The notes below the pieces were generated by a model, which was given only the letters and a program-made list of their open reading frames with translations, was not told the origin of the DNA and did no database searches. A stretch of DNA of 55,372 nt from Clostridiales bacterium (lineage in GTDB: Bacteria; Acidobacteriota; Aminicenantia; Aminicenantales; UBA8522). Location: NCBI GenBank assembly GCA_029907205.1, contig JARYMI010000023.1, positions 1 to 55,372 of the forward strand, given 5' to 3'. Below, one piece after another: positions 1-8,016 of the stretch (within the stretch, counting starts at the first letter, position 1; each line of letters opens with the position of its first letter). Both the position numbers and the translations under genes were made by a program.

Positions 1-1
1 T

Positions 2-793
2 TTTCTAAGCTCTATTGTCAGGTGCAAAGACTATATTGTCGAGGGCGATATTATCCAGGTCGTGATCTCTCAGAAGTTTTCCCTCGAGACAGATGTTCCG
101 CCTTTCGCCATTTATCAAAAGCTGAGAGCAATCAATCCCTCACCCTACCTTTTTTTCCTTGACTTTGATGACTTCTATCTGATCGGCTCCTCGCCTGAAG
201 TGATGGTCAAGATTCAGAACAGAGAGCTTTTGATCAAGCCCATTGCCGGGACGCGAAAACGGGGAAACTCTATAGCAGAGGATCATCAACTGGCCAGAGA
301 GCTTTTGGAAGACGCAAAGGAAAAGGCTGAGCACATCATGCTGGTGGACTTGGCCCGCAACGACCTGGGAAGGGTGGCCAAGCCGGGCAGTGTCGAGGTG
401 GCGGACTTCATGACTATCGAGAAATATTCCCATGTCATGCACATTGTCTCAAAAGTCAAGGCAGAGCTCGATGACCAGTATGATGTTTTCGATGTGATCA
501 GAGCTACTTTTCCTGCAGGGACATTGACCGGTGCTCCGAAAATACGAGCCATGGAAATTATTTCAGAACTGGAGCATGAGCGGAGAGGACCTTACGGAGG
601 GATGATTTTTTATCTTGGATTCAACGGGAATCTTGATTCCTGCATTACCATCAGAACCATTCTCTTGAAAAACGGAAAAGCTACAGTTCAGGCTGGAGCC
701 GGGATTGTGGCCGATTCAATTCCTGAACGGGAATACGAAGAAACGGTCAATAAAGCCAGGGCTTTGATCCAGGCCATCGAAACAGCCGGCTAA
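2..793 (+). CDS. trpE: Anthranilate synthase component I, C-terminal part (5' end outside window)
   Basis: TrpE makes anthranilate from chorismate and ammonia, the first step of tryptophan synthesis. The reading frame is already open at base 2 and begins with the TrpE signature around YIVEGDIIQVVISQKFS, so the GTG at 62 is internal and the true start lies upstream of the window. The chorismate-binding core is present: IAGTRKRG, the LVDLARNDLGRV block, and PAGTLTGAPKIRAM followed by YGG and the C-terminal QAGAGIVADS. The stop at 791-793 is 9 bases before trpGD, whose Shine-Dalgarno AAGGAGG sits in the gap. It is the first visible gene of a tightly packed trp operon. Any leader or Trp-pocket residues near the N-terminus cannot be seen. 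Confidence 0.95.
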   Translation, partial: FLSSIVRCKDYIVEGDIIQVVISQKFSLETDVPPFAIYQKLRAINPSPYLFFLDFDDFYLIGSSPEVMVKIQNRELLIKPIAGTRKRGNSIAEDHQLARELLEDAKEKAEHIMLVDLARNDLGRVAKPGSVEVADFMTIEKYSHVMHIVSKVKAELDDQYDVFDVIRATFPAGTLTGAPKIRAMEIISELEHERRGPYGGMIFYLGFNGNLDSCITIRTILLKNGKATVQAGAGIVADSIPEREYEETVNKARALIQAIETAG

Positions 794-802
794 GGAGGAG
801 TC

Positions 803-2401
803 ATGATTTTGCTCATTGATAACTTTGATTCCTTTACCTACAACATTTTTCAGTATCTCAAAAAACTGGGCCACGATGTCGTTGTCAGGCGCAACAATGC
901 CATAACCCTTGATGAAATTGAGCGTTTAGCTCCCTCTCATATTATCATCTCCCCAGGACCGGGCAGGCCGGAAAACGCAGGAATCTGTCTCGATGTTGTC
1001 CGGTATTTTGAAGGGAAGATTCCTCTGCTTGGGATCGGCCTGGGGCACCAATCGATAGGCCAGGCCTCTGGGGCAGAAATTGTCAAAGCTGCTGCTCTGT
1101 ATCACGGAAAATCCTCGGACATCTATCATGACGGAAATGGAATTTTCAGCGGAGTAAAAAATCCTTTCTCAGCCGTCAGGTATCATTCTCTGGTCATCGA
1201 AAAAACCTCTCTTCCCGAGGAACTGGAGATCTCCGCCTGGACCGAGGACAGTGAGATTATGGGCGTCAGGCATAAACTTTATAGCCTCGAAGGAGTTCAG
1301 TTTCATCCAGAGTCCATCGGAACAGAATTTGGCCTGGACCTCTTAACCAATTTTTTAAGCCCCAAGCCCAATCCTTCCCTCATCCAAACAGCCATCCGCA
1401 ACGTCTACGCCGGAAACGATTTGAATGAAGGGGAAGCAGAAAAAGTTATGGGGGAGATAACCTCAGGAAAGTCAACACCGGCTCAAATCGCTGCTTTCTT
1501 GACAGCGCTTGGCGCTAAGGGCGAGTCGGTTTCAGAACTTACAGGTTTTGCCAGGGTCATGAGAAGGAAAGCTGTTGCTGTCAAAAAGCCTTCGGGCAAA
1601 ATTCTTGTCGATACCTGCGGAACAGGAGGAGATGCCAGCGGCACCTTTAATATTTCCACCTGTGCTGCTTTTGTGGCGGCCGGGGCAGGAGTGCAAGTGG
1701 CCAAGCACGGCAATCGCTCAATCACATCGAGATGTGGAAGCGCGGATCTTCTGGAAGCTCTGGGAGTCAACATTGCTGCTTCTCCTGAAACTATGGAAAG
1801 GGCGCTTGAGGAAATTGGCCTTGCCTTCCTCTTCGCTCCGAAACTTCATCTCTCGATGAAACATGCACTGCCGGTCAGGGTCGAAATGGGAATCCGCACG
1901 GTCTTTAACATTCTGGGGCCTTTGATCAATCCGGCTGGTGCAGATTGCCAGATTGTCGGCGTCTTCAGCCCGGAGATCATGGAAAAAATGGCCAGAGCTA
2001 TGATCAATCTGGGGGTCCAGCGGGCCATGGTTGTCCATGGAAGCGACGGGTTGGATGAGATTACCTTGACCGGCCCGACGAAAATCACTGAGGTGAAAGA
2101 AGGCTGGATTAAAAACAAAGTTTTCGATCCTCGCGACTACAATTTTGACTACTGCCGCCAGGAAGAGTTAAAAGGCGGCGATTTGAAGACAAATTGCGAA
2201 ATCACCATGGCCATCCTTGAGGGAAAAAAAGGGCCTCAGAGAGATGTGGCAGTACTCAATGCCGGAGCTGCCATCTATGTCTCTGGGGCGGCTCAGGATT
2301 TTGGAGAAGCCATTTCCCTGGCCGAGAATTCCATCGACTCCGGCCGAGCGCTGCAAAAATTGGATGAATTAATTGCTTATTCCAACAGGGGAGGACGATG
2401 A
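803..2401 (+). CDS. trpGD: Fused anthranilate synthase glutaminase / anthranilate phosphoribosyltransferase (TrpG-TrpD)
   Basis: Residues 1-190 are a class I glutamine amidotransferase domain that should feed ammonia to TrpE. Residues about 198-532 are anthranilate phosphoribosyltransferase, with DTCGTGGDASGTFNIST and the KHGNRSITSRCGSADLLEALG block. The fusion order is that of the E. coli TrpD protein. Oddity: the nucleophile motif normally reading GVCLGHQ is GIGLGHQ here, so residue 79 is Gly (codon GGC at 1037-1039) where Cys is expected. The His and Glu of the triad remain (VQFHPES, H168 and E170). As written, glutamine hydrolysis should fail and synthesis would depend on free ammonia. 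GGC is one base from the Cys codon TGC, so a read error or recent mutation is possible. The start follows AAGGAGG; the end overlaps trpC as ATGA. Confidence 0.94.
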   Translation: MILLIDNFDSFTYNIFQYLKKLGHDVVVRRNNAITLDEIERLAPSHIIISPGPGRPENAGICLDVVRYFEGKIPLLGIGLGHQSIGQASGAEIVKAAALYHGKSSDIYHDGNGIFSGVKNPFSAVRYHSLVIEKTSLPEELEISAWTEDSEIMGVRHKLYSLEGVQFHPESIGTEFGLDLLTNFLSPKPNPSLIQTAIRNVYAGNDLNEGEAEKVMGEITSGKSTPAQIAAFLTALGAKGESVSELTGFARVMRRKAVAVKKPSGKILVDTCGTGGDASGTFNISTCAAFVAAGAGVQVAKHGNRSITSRCGSADLLEALGVNIAASPETMERALEEIGLAFLFAPKLHLSMKHALPVRVEMGIRTVFNILGPLINPAGADCQIVGVFSPEIMEKMARAMINLGVQRAMVVHGSDGLDEITLTGPTKITEVKEGWIKNKVFDPRDYNFDYCRQEELKGGDLKTNCEITMAILEGKKGPQRDVAVLNAGAAIYVSGAAQDFGEAISLAENSIDSGRALQKLDELIAYSNRGGR

Positions 2402-3165
2402 GCATCCTGGAGGCAATTATCGCCAGAGTCAAAGATGAGGAAGGGCAGAATTTCAATGCTTTTTTTGCCCTCACTTTTCCGCTCAGACAAAGAGAAAAGA
2501 CGATTGATATTCTGACTTCCCTAAACAACCAATTTTTTGTGATTGCCGAAGTCAAAAAAAAGTCACCGTCAAAGGGGATATTGAGAGAAAATTTTGACCC
2601 TGTGAATCTGGCCCTGGCTTATGAGAAAGCAGGCGCTTCGGCCATTTCTGTCGTCACAGAAAAACATTTTTTCTCAGGAGAGAAGGAGTATCTGACCCGG
2701 ATTAAGTCTCATACTTCTCTGCCTGTCATGAGGAAAGATTTCCTCATCCATCCCTATCAGGTCTTTGAATCTTATAACCTGGGCGCGGATTTTGTTCTGT
2801 TGATTGTCGCCTGTCTTTCAAGGGAGGAGTTGAAAGCCATGATCGATGCAGTAGAGTTCCTCGGGCTGCAGGCTATGGTCGAAGTCCACACCCAGGAGGA
2901 GCTTGAGAAAGCCTTGAGCCTGAATCCCAAAATCATCGGTATCAACAACCGTGACCTGTTGACATTTGAGGTCGATGTGGAGACTTCTTTCCGCCTCAAA
3001 AAGCTCATCCCAGAAGGAATTCATGTGATCAGCGAATCAGGCCTGGATTCTCCCGAGCAGGTCAGGAAGCTGCGCGATGCTGGTTTTTCGGGCGTCCTCG
3101 TCGGAGAATATTTTTTGAAAGCCAATGATATTGCTCGCGCCATGAAGGAGCTTTGCTGTGGTTAA
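2398..3165 (+). CDS. trpC: Indole-3-glycerol phosphate synthase
   Basis: TrpC closes the ring of 1-(2-carboxyphenylamino)-deoxyribulose phosphate to indole-3-glycerol phosphate. The 255-residue TIM barrel has the family motifs in order: AEVKKKSPSKG (catalytic Lys region), SAISVVTEKHFFSG, VMRKDFLIHPYQ, LLIVACLS, EVHTQEEL, IGINNRDLLTFEVD, ISESGL and VLVGEYFLKA. Length is normal for a stand-alone enzyme. The ATG overlaps the trpGD stop (ATGA at 2398-2401) and the 3' end overlaps trpF by 8 bases, so translation is probably coupled along the operon. Confidence 0.96.
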   Translation: MSILEAIIARVKDEEGQNFNAFFALTFPLRQREKTIDILTSLNNQFFVIAEVKKKSPSKGILRENFDPVNLALAYEKAGASAISVVTEKHFFSGEKEYLTRIKSHTSLPVMRKDFLIHPYQVFESYNLGADFVLLIVACLSREELKAMIDAVEFLGLQAMVEVHTQEELEKALSLNPKIIGINNRDLLTFEVDVETSFRLKKLIPEGIHVISESGLDSPEQVRKLRDAGFSGVLVGEYFLKANDIARAMKELCCG

Positions 3166-3766
3166 AATTAAAGTCTGCGGCCTGACCAATTTTGCAGATT
3201 ATCGAATAGCGTGCGAACTTGGGGCAGACTGGGCGGGATTTATTTTCTATCAGAAATCTCCCCGCTTTATCGCTCCTGAGAGAGCCCGGCGAGTCATCAA
3301 GAGAGGCAGGTTTTCTGTGGTCAAAGTCGGCGTTTTTGTCAATGAGCCCATTGCCAGAGTCCGCGAGGTCTTTTATCAGGCCGGTTTGGATATCGTCCAG
3401 CTCCATGGTAATGAAGACCCGGCGTATTGCCAGGCCTTAGGCCTTCCCTACTGGAAAGCCATCAGAGTCAAAGGACTCTCTTCTCTTGAAGAGATGGAGA
3501 ACTACAGTTGCGAGACATTTGTTCTTGACGCCTGTGCAGGAATTTCTTACGGAGGAGCCGGCAAGGCAATCGATTTTTCTGTGCTTCAGAAGGCGCTGGG
3601 AATGGAAAGAAAGATCATCGTTGCCGGAGGAGTGTCAGTTGAAACGGTTGAGCAGGTCATCTCTTTGAGGCCTTTTGGAGTGGATGTCTGCAGTTCTCTG
3701 GAAGAATGCCCCGGGAAAAAAAGCGAGCAGAAAATGCGGGAATTTTTTCACGCTATCAACAAATGA
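3158..3766 (+). CDS. trpF: Phosphoribosylanthranilate isomerase
   Basis: TrpF performs the Amadori rearrangement of phosphoribosylanthranilate. The 202-residue (beta/alpha)8 protein opens with KIKVCGLTN, carrying the catalytic Cys, and has ADWAGFIFYQKSPRFI, VGVFVNE, DIVQLHGNE, VLDA with the GGAGKAIDF loop, and VAGGVSVETVEQ near the C-terminus where the phosphate binds. The start is GTG at 3158, inside the last codons of trpC. The stop TGA at 3764-3766 overlaps the trpB ATG. Confidence 0.95.
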   Translation: MVKIKVCGLTNFADYRIACELGADWAGFIFYQKSPRFIAPERARRVIKRGRFSVVKVGVFVNEPIARVREVFYQAGLDIVQLHGNEDPAYCQALGLPYWKAIRVKGLSSLEEMENYSCETFVLDACAGISYGGAGKAIDFSVLQKALGMERKIIVAGGVSVETVEQVISLRPFGVDVCSSLEECPGKKSEQKMREFFHAINK

Positions 3767-5016
3767 AGAGAAACAAAATGAAAAAACAATCGCCAAATTC
3801 CAGTCATCGCTATTTTGGCGAGTATGGAGGCCGTTTTGTACCGGAAATGCTCATTCCTGCCCTGGAAGAGATGGAAAGGGCCTATTTTTTTTATAAGGAA
3901 AATAGGGCGTTCCAGCAGGAGCTTGATAACTTGAGAAGAAATTACTCCGGCCGTCCGACTCCTCTTTATTTTGCTGAAAACCTGACGGAACTCGGCCGGG
4001 GCTGCAAAATTTATCTTAAGCTGGAAAGCCTGAACCACACTGGAGCCCATAAGATCAATAATGTTCTGGGTCAAGCTCTTCTCGCCAAAAAAATGGGGAA
4101 AACTTGCGTCATCGCTGAAACCGGAGCAGGACAACACGGGCTGGCGACCGCCGCTGTGTGCGCAAAACTCGGGTTGAAATGCCGGATTTTTATGGGCGAA
4201 AAGGATATGAAAAGACAGTACCCGAATGTTTTCTTTATGAGGCTCAGCGGGGCGGAAATTGTTCCAGTGAAAGATGGAGCCAAAACACTCAAGGATGCTG
4301 TCAACGCCGCCTTGAAATACTGGATTGAGCATCTCAAAGACACTCATTATTTGCTGGGTTCAGCGCTGGGCCCTTTTCCTTACCCGGTGATGGTCAGGGA
4401 TTTTCAATCAGTCATCGGCTCTGAGGTCATGGAGCAACTGCGGAAGTGCGAGAAACGGCTTCCCGATGTCCTTGTGGCCTGTGTTGGAGGAGGCTCCAAT
4501 TCCATCGGTTTTTTTTATCCCTTTCTTCACAATAAAGATATTGAGCTCTACGCTGTTGAGGCAGGAGGCCGGGGGCCGGAGAAAGGCGAGAATGCCATTC
4601 GCTTCGGAAAGAATCCGAGGACCGGAATTGTCCAGGGCTACAGATCTTATTTTATCCTGGATGAAAACGGCCAGGTTTTGCCCACCCATTCTGTCAGCGC
4701 AGGCTTGGATTATGCCGGGATCGGGCCTGAACTGGCCTATCTCTATGACACAGGAAGGGTTTGCTTTGATAGCGTTTCAGATCAGGAAGCTCTTTCTGGC
4801 TTTCAAATACTCTGCCGGGAAGAAGGAATTCTGCCGGCCCTTGAATCCGCCCATGCAGTAGCTTATGCCTTAAAGATTGCTGGGAATTTTTCCAGGAAGG
4901 AGATTATGGTCATCAACATCTCTGGCCGGGGCGAAAAAGACCTCTTCATTGCCGCTAGAGAATTGGATGCTGAGAACTGGCTGAAGTTCTTGAATGAGGA
5001 GACCGAAAATGGCTGA
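3763..5016 (+). CDS. trpB: Tryptophan synthase beta chain
   Basis: TrpB condenses indole with serine using pyridoxal phosphate. I place the start at 3763, where ATG overlaps the trpF stop as ATGA; a longer in-frame extension to 3706 would lie wholly inside trpF. The 417-residue protein has FGEYGGRFVPE at the N-terminus, the PLP Lys in HTGAHKINNVLGQ, ETGAGQHG, the phosphate-binding GGGSNSIGFF, SVSAGLDYAGIGPE, and the C-terminal SGRGEKD. It is a TrpB1-type enzyme paired with the adjacent TrpA. Confidence 0.96.
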   Translation: MKRNKMKKQSPNSSHRYFGEYGGRFVPEMLIPALEEMERAYFFYKENRAFQQELDNLRRNYSGRPTPLYFAENLTELGRGCKIYLKLESLNHTGAHKINNVLGQALLAKKMGKTCVIAETGAGQHGLATAAVCAKLGLKCRIFMGEKDMKRQYPNVFFMRLSGAEIVPVKDGAKTLKDAVNAALKYWIEHLKDTHYLLGSALGPFPYPVMVRDFQSVIGSEVMEQLRKCEKRLPDVLVACVGGGSNSIGFFYPFLHNKDIELYAVEAGGRGPEKGENAIRFGKNPRTGIVQGYRSYFILDENGQVLPTHSVSAGLDYAGIGPELAYLYDTGRVCFDSVSDQEALSGFQILCREEGILPALESAHAVAYALKIAGNFSRKEIMVINISGRGEKDLFIAARELDAENWLKFLNEETENG

Positions 5017-5842
5017 TGAACTGAAAGATGTTTTTTCAAAAAAGAAGAAGCTAAAATTGATGACCCATGTTCTTGCCGGCTATCCTGACCTTAAAACAAG
5101 CCAGGAATGGATCATGGGGCTGGCTGAAAGCGGAGCTGACCTGATTGAAATTCAAATACCTTTCTCTGACCCCCTGGCGGATGGCCCGACAATCATGGCC
5201 GCCAATCATCTGGCTTTGAAAAATGGCATAACGCCTCAGAAGTTCTTTGAGCTGGCCTGGAGCATTAAAGGCGCAATGACGGTTCCTTTTATCTTTATGA
5301 CCTATGCTAACATTGCCTACGCCATGGGGATGGAAAGATTCGTCTCCTTGAGCGCTGAGTCTGGCGCCTCAGGCCTGATTATGCCTGACCTTCCATTTGA
5401 TGAAAGAAATTTTGATTTATTCTCTTGCGCTAAAAAATACGGACTCTCTGTAATTCCTGTTGTTTCTGCAGGAATCTCTTCTTCAAGGTTAAAAAAAATA
5501 TTGAACAGAACAGAAGGATTTCTGTATATCACGCTTCGTGTTGGAATAACCGGAGCCGTCAAAAGAATAGAGCGAGAAGGCCTGGAGTTTATTCAGAGAG
5601 TCAGAGAAATGACCTCCCTTCCCCTGGCTGCAGGTTTTGGGATTTCCTCGGAAAAACATCTTGACTTATTGCAGGGCAAAGTGGACATGGTTGTTATCGG
5701 AAGCCATTTGATTGACCTTTTCCATTCCAGCGGCTTGAGCGCAGTCCTGAATTTTATCAAGAGATGCAAAGCCAGGACACGCCGTGACAGGACCCGTTCG
5801 CATACATATCATCACGGAATTGGAAGGCTATCACAAGGTTAA
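5009..5842 (+). CDS. trpA: Tryptophan synthase alpha chain
   Basis: TrpA cleaves indole-3-glycerol phosphate and passes indole to TrpB. The motif LIEIQIPFSDPLADGPTI holds the catalytic Glu and Asp; PDLPFDE, VVSAGISSSRL, TLRVGITGA and AAGFGISS follow. I choose ATG 5009, which has AGGAG at 4997-5001 eight bases upstream, over ATG 4994, which would include that Shine-Dalgarno. It overlaps the trpB stop by 8 bases. About 20 basic and polar residues at the C-terminus are not typical of the family, so the 3' end may have drifted. It is the last gene of the trp operon. Confidence 0.95.
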   Translation: MADELKDVFSKKKKLKLMTHVLAGYPDLKTSQEWIMGLAESGADLIEIQIPFSDPLADGPTIMAANHLALKNGITPQKFFELAWSIKGAMTVPFIFMTYANIAYAMGMERFVSLSAESGASGLIMPDLPFDERNFDLFSCAKKYGLSVIPVVSAGISSSRLKKILNRTEGFLYITLRVGITGAVKRIEREGLEFIQRVREMTSLPLAAGFGISSEKHLDLLQGKVDMVVIGSHLIDLFHSSGLSAVLNFIKRCKARTRRDRTRSHTYHHGIGRLSQG

Positions 5843-5849
5843 ATCATTT

Positions 5850-5881
5850 TTGACTCAACAAAGAAAATGATGTAATATAAA
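5850..5881 (+). promoter_or_regulatory. Predicted promoter of the pheA-tyrA leader transcript
   Basis: TTGACT at 5850-5855 and TAATAT at 5873-5878 are separated by 17 bases. TATAAA at 5876-5881 is an alternative -10 element. Either would place the transcript start between about 5885 and 5888, essentially on the leader ATG at 5888. Prediction from consensus only. Confidence 0.5.
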
Positions 5882-5887
5882 TCACCC

Positions 5888-5977
5888 ATGGAAAGATACG
5901 TTAACAGAATTTTCAATCAATCTTCAAACCAGCCTTTCCATCTTTTCTTCTACTTTTTTTACTACTTCAGGCGGTAG
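5888..5977 (+). CDS. pheL: Phe/Tyr-rich leader peptide of the pheA-tyrA operon (29 aa)
   Basis: This ORF of 29 codons ends in TAG at 5975-5977. Eleven residues are aromatic (7 Phe, 4 Tyr), and residues 20-27 read FFYFFYYF (codons 5945-5968). The gene that follows, pheA, makes phenylpyruvate, and the next, tyrA, serves tyrosine. This is the hallmark of a transcription or translation attenuator, comparable in logic to the enterobacterial pheA leader. A GC-rich hairpin (5967-5988) begins in the last aromatic codon, where a stalled ribosome would cover its 5' arm. No Shine-Dalgarno precedes the ATG, and the promoter is about 9 bases away, so translation is probably leaderless. The symbol is by analogy only. 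Confidence 0.8.
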   Translation: MERYVNRIFNQSSNQPFHLFFYFFYYFRR

Positions 5978-5988
5978 CCGCCGCCTGA
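5967..5988 (+). promoter_or_regulatory. Attenuator hairpin overlapping the end of the Phe/Tyr leader ORF
   Basis: TCAGGCGG (5967-5974) and CCGCCTGA (5981-5988) form a perfect 8-bp stem with a 6-base loop. No U-tract follows, so it is not a classic intrinsic terminator by itself. It may be a pause or anti-structure hairpin. A weaker A/T-rich stem-loop at 6009-6030 (ATATTCCC / GGAAATAT, one mismatch) followed by TTT at 6031-6033 could be the terminator. CCTTTT near 6015 could also pair with AAAAGG of the pheA Shine-Dalgarno near 6085. Confidence 0.6.
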
Positions 5989-6097
5989 GCAAACTCCATT
6001 CCCTATTCATATTCCCTTTTTAGGAAATATTTTATCAAACCATCCACCGGTTATCTTAGTCCTTAAGAGCCAATGGACGACTGGAAAAGGAGGAACA

Positions 6098-7156
6098 ATG
6101 GATCTTAAAACGATCAGAAATAGAATCAACCGCATCGATTCTGAAATAATCAAACTCCTTCAGGAGAGAATGGAACTTTCAATGAGAACGAAGAGATTCA
6201 AAAAAGAGGTCAGAGACGAGGAAAGAGAAAATCAGGTTTTTGAGAATATCCGCGAAGCCTCAGGAGGATTGGTAAGCCCGGAGTTCTCCACAAGCCTTTT
6301 TGAGAAAATTCTTCAGGAAAGCGAGAGGCTTCAAAGGTCGGATTTTCAACTCGTAGGTTTTCAGGGAGAGCACGGTGCTTTCAGTGAGTCCGCAGCCCGT
6401 CAATTTGACTCTCGCCTCATTCCTGTTCCTTATAAGGAATTCATCAACATCTTTGAAGAGGTCAAGAGCAGATCCCTCGACTATGGAATTTGTCCTGTGG
6501 AAAATTCAACAGAAGGACCTGTCAATGAAGTTATGGATTTTCTGATCGCCTTTGATTTGAAAATCATCGCTGAAATTGAAATCCCCATCAACCACAGTCT
6601 GCTGAGTCTGCCAGAGACAGAACAGAAAGAAATAAAAATTGTCTATTCCCATCCTCAGGCCCTGGCCCAGTGCCGTCATTTTCTCTTGAAAAATAAACTT
6701 GAGCCACGCCCCTTTTATGATACGGCCGGAGCAGCCAAGATGCTGGCCTCGTCAAGGCGGGTGTCAGCCGGGGTGATTGCTCCACGCGACTGTGGAAGGA
6801 TCTATCATCTCAAAGTGCTCCAGGATAGTATCCAGGACGAGAAAAATAATTTCACTCGTTTTGTTGTTCTGGCCAGAGAGGATCAATCGGAAATCGGGGA
6901 TAAATGCTCCCTCATCTTTTCTGTCAAAGATGAGCCGGGCGCTCTCTGCAGGATTCTGGAAATCTTTTCAGAAAGAGATATCAGCCTGACAAGAATCCTT
7001 TCCCGTCCAAACAAATCCTCTCCCGGCGATTACATCTTCCTGGTGGATTTTCGGGGATCCTTGGCCGATCAGAAAGTCTTCACTGCCCTCTCTGAGGTGC
7101 AGAGTGTTGCCGAGATGTATAAATTTCTGGGTTGTTACAAGGAGGTTTTCCCGTGA
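6098..7156 (+). CDS. pheA: Bifunctional chorismate mutase / prephenate dehydratase (P-protein)
   Basis: This enzyme converts chorismate to prephenate and on to phenylpyruvate, the precursor of phenylalanine. Residues 1-85 are an AroQ-type chorismate mutase (IRNRINRIDSEIIKLLQERMEL). About 92-265 are prephenate dehydratase, opening VGFQGEHGAFSE and holding the catalytic TRF in NNFTRFVVLAR. About 275-352 are an ACT domain (DEPGALCRILEIF) for Phe feedback, with LSRPNK in place of the usual ESRP. Length 352 is typical. A strong AAAAGGAGG lies 4 bases before the ATG. It is preceded by the aromatic leader peptide and overlaps tyrA. Confidence 0.95.
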   Translation: MDLKTIRNRINRIDSEIIKLLQERMELSMRTKRFKKEVRDEERENQVFENIREASGGLVSPEFSTSLFEKILQESERLQRSDFQLVGFQGEHGAFSESAARQFDSRLIPVPYKEFINIFEEVKSRSLDYGICPVENSTEGPVNEVMDFLIAFDLKIIAEIEIPINHSLLSLPETEQKEIKIVYSHPQALAQCRHFLLKNKLEPRPFYDTAGAAKMLASSRRVSAGVIAPRDCGRIYHLKVLQDSIQDEKNNFTRFVVLAREDQSEIGDKCSLIFSVKDEPGALCRILEIFSERDISLTRILSRPNKSSPGDYIFLVDFRGSLADQKVFTALSEVQSVAEMYKFLGCYKEVFP

Positions 7157-7938
7157 AAATTGCGGTCATCGGAACAGGTAAAATGGGCTCCTGGTTTGCC
7201 AGAGAATTTTCCAGGCGTAACATTGTGGCTGTTTATGATCGAGATACAAAATCCATGAGCCAGGTGGAAGGAGCAGTCCTTTTGAGGTGTCTTGCAGAGC
7301 TTAAGACTTTTAATCCGGAACTTGTCCTGAATTGCGTCAGCTTGCGAAAAACTATCGATGTCTTTAAGGATATGGAACCCTATGTCTCCAGAGACTGTAT
7401 TCTTTCAGATATTGCTTCGATCAAAGGCGAAATCCCGAATTATTATCAGAGCTCAAATTTTCGTTTTGCCTCTTTCCATCCTATGTTCGGCCCTCTATTC
7501 GCCAATCTCAGCGAAATAAAAGATGAAAGCGTCATTCTCATTCAAGAATCTGACCGGAGGGCCAAGGAATTCCTGAGAAATTTTTTTCAGGATTTTCATT
7601 GCCGTATTTTTGAATATTCTTTTGCCGAGCACGATGAATTAATGTCCTATTCCCTGACTTTGCCGTTTGCCTCTTCGATAGTTTTTTCCGCCTGCCTCAG
7701 AAAAGGAAATGTTCCGGGAACGACGTTTTCCAGGCATACCGAGATCGCCAGGAAACTTTTTCAGGAGGATAGCGATCTCCTTTCTGAGGTTCTTTTTAAC
7801 CCCCATTCCTTGAGACAGCTTGATATTATCTCCTCAAAACTCGAATTCTTGAAGCATGTGATTAGAGCCAGGGATTATGAAGAGGCTCTCAAATTTCTGG
7901 ACAGACTCAGGCACAACCTTCAAAGCATTGAAGAATAA
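7153..7938 (+). CDS. tyrA: Prephenate dehydrogenase
   Basis: TyrA oxidatively decarboxylates prephenate to 4-hydroxyphenylpyruvate on the way to tyrosine. The N-terminal Rossmann motif is GTGKMGSWFAREF. LSDIASIKGEIP, FASFHPMFGPLFANL and the helical C-terminal dimer domain with SLTLPFASSIVF follow. It lacks its own chorismate mutase, which PheA supplies. I choose GTG 7153, which overlaps the pheA stop as GTGA and has AAGGAGG at 7139-7145; TTG at 7132 lies upstream of that site. About 262 residues, compact for the family. Regulation is presumably shared with pheA. Confidence 0.88.
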   Translation: MKIAVIGTGKMGSWFAREFSRRNIVAVYDRDTKSMSQVEGAVLLRCLAELKTFNPELVLNCVSLRKTIDVFKDMEPYVSRDCILSDIASIKGEIPNYYQSSNFRFASFHPMFGPLFANLSEIKDESVILIQESDRRAKEFLRNFFQDFHCRIFEYSFAEHDELMSYSLTLPFASSIVFSACLRKGNVPGTTFSRHTEIARKLFQEDSDLLSEVLFNPHSLRQLDIISSKLEFLKHVIRARDYEEALKFLDRLRHNLQSIEE

Positions 7939-8016
7939 AAGGGAGCTGGATTAAGCTTCAGAGGGCTCATTGAGAGTTAATATTTTGACCCGACTCAAGA
8001 TTTCTTGGAGGACGCT

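Noticed and set aside
3706..3762. Longer TrpB start at ATG 3706
   Set aside because: It lies entirely in the trpF coding region without a ribosome site; the ATGA overlap at 3763 fits the operon.
5967..5988. Intrinsic terminator of the trp operon
   Set aside because: The stem is strong but lacks a following U-tract, and it lies 125 bases past trpA at the end of the aromatic leader ORF.
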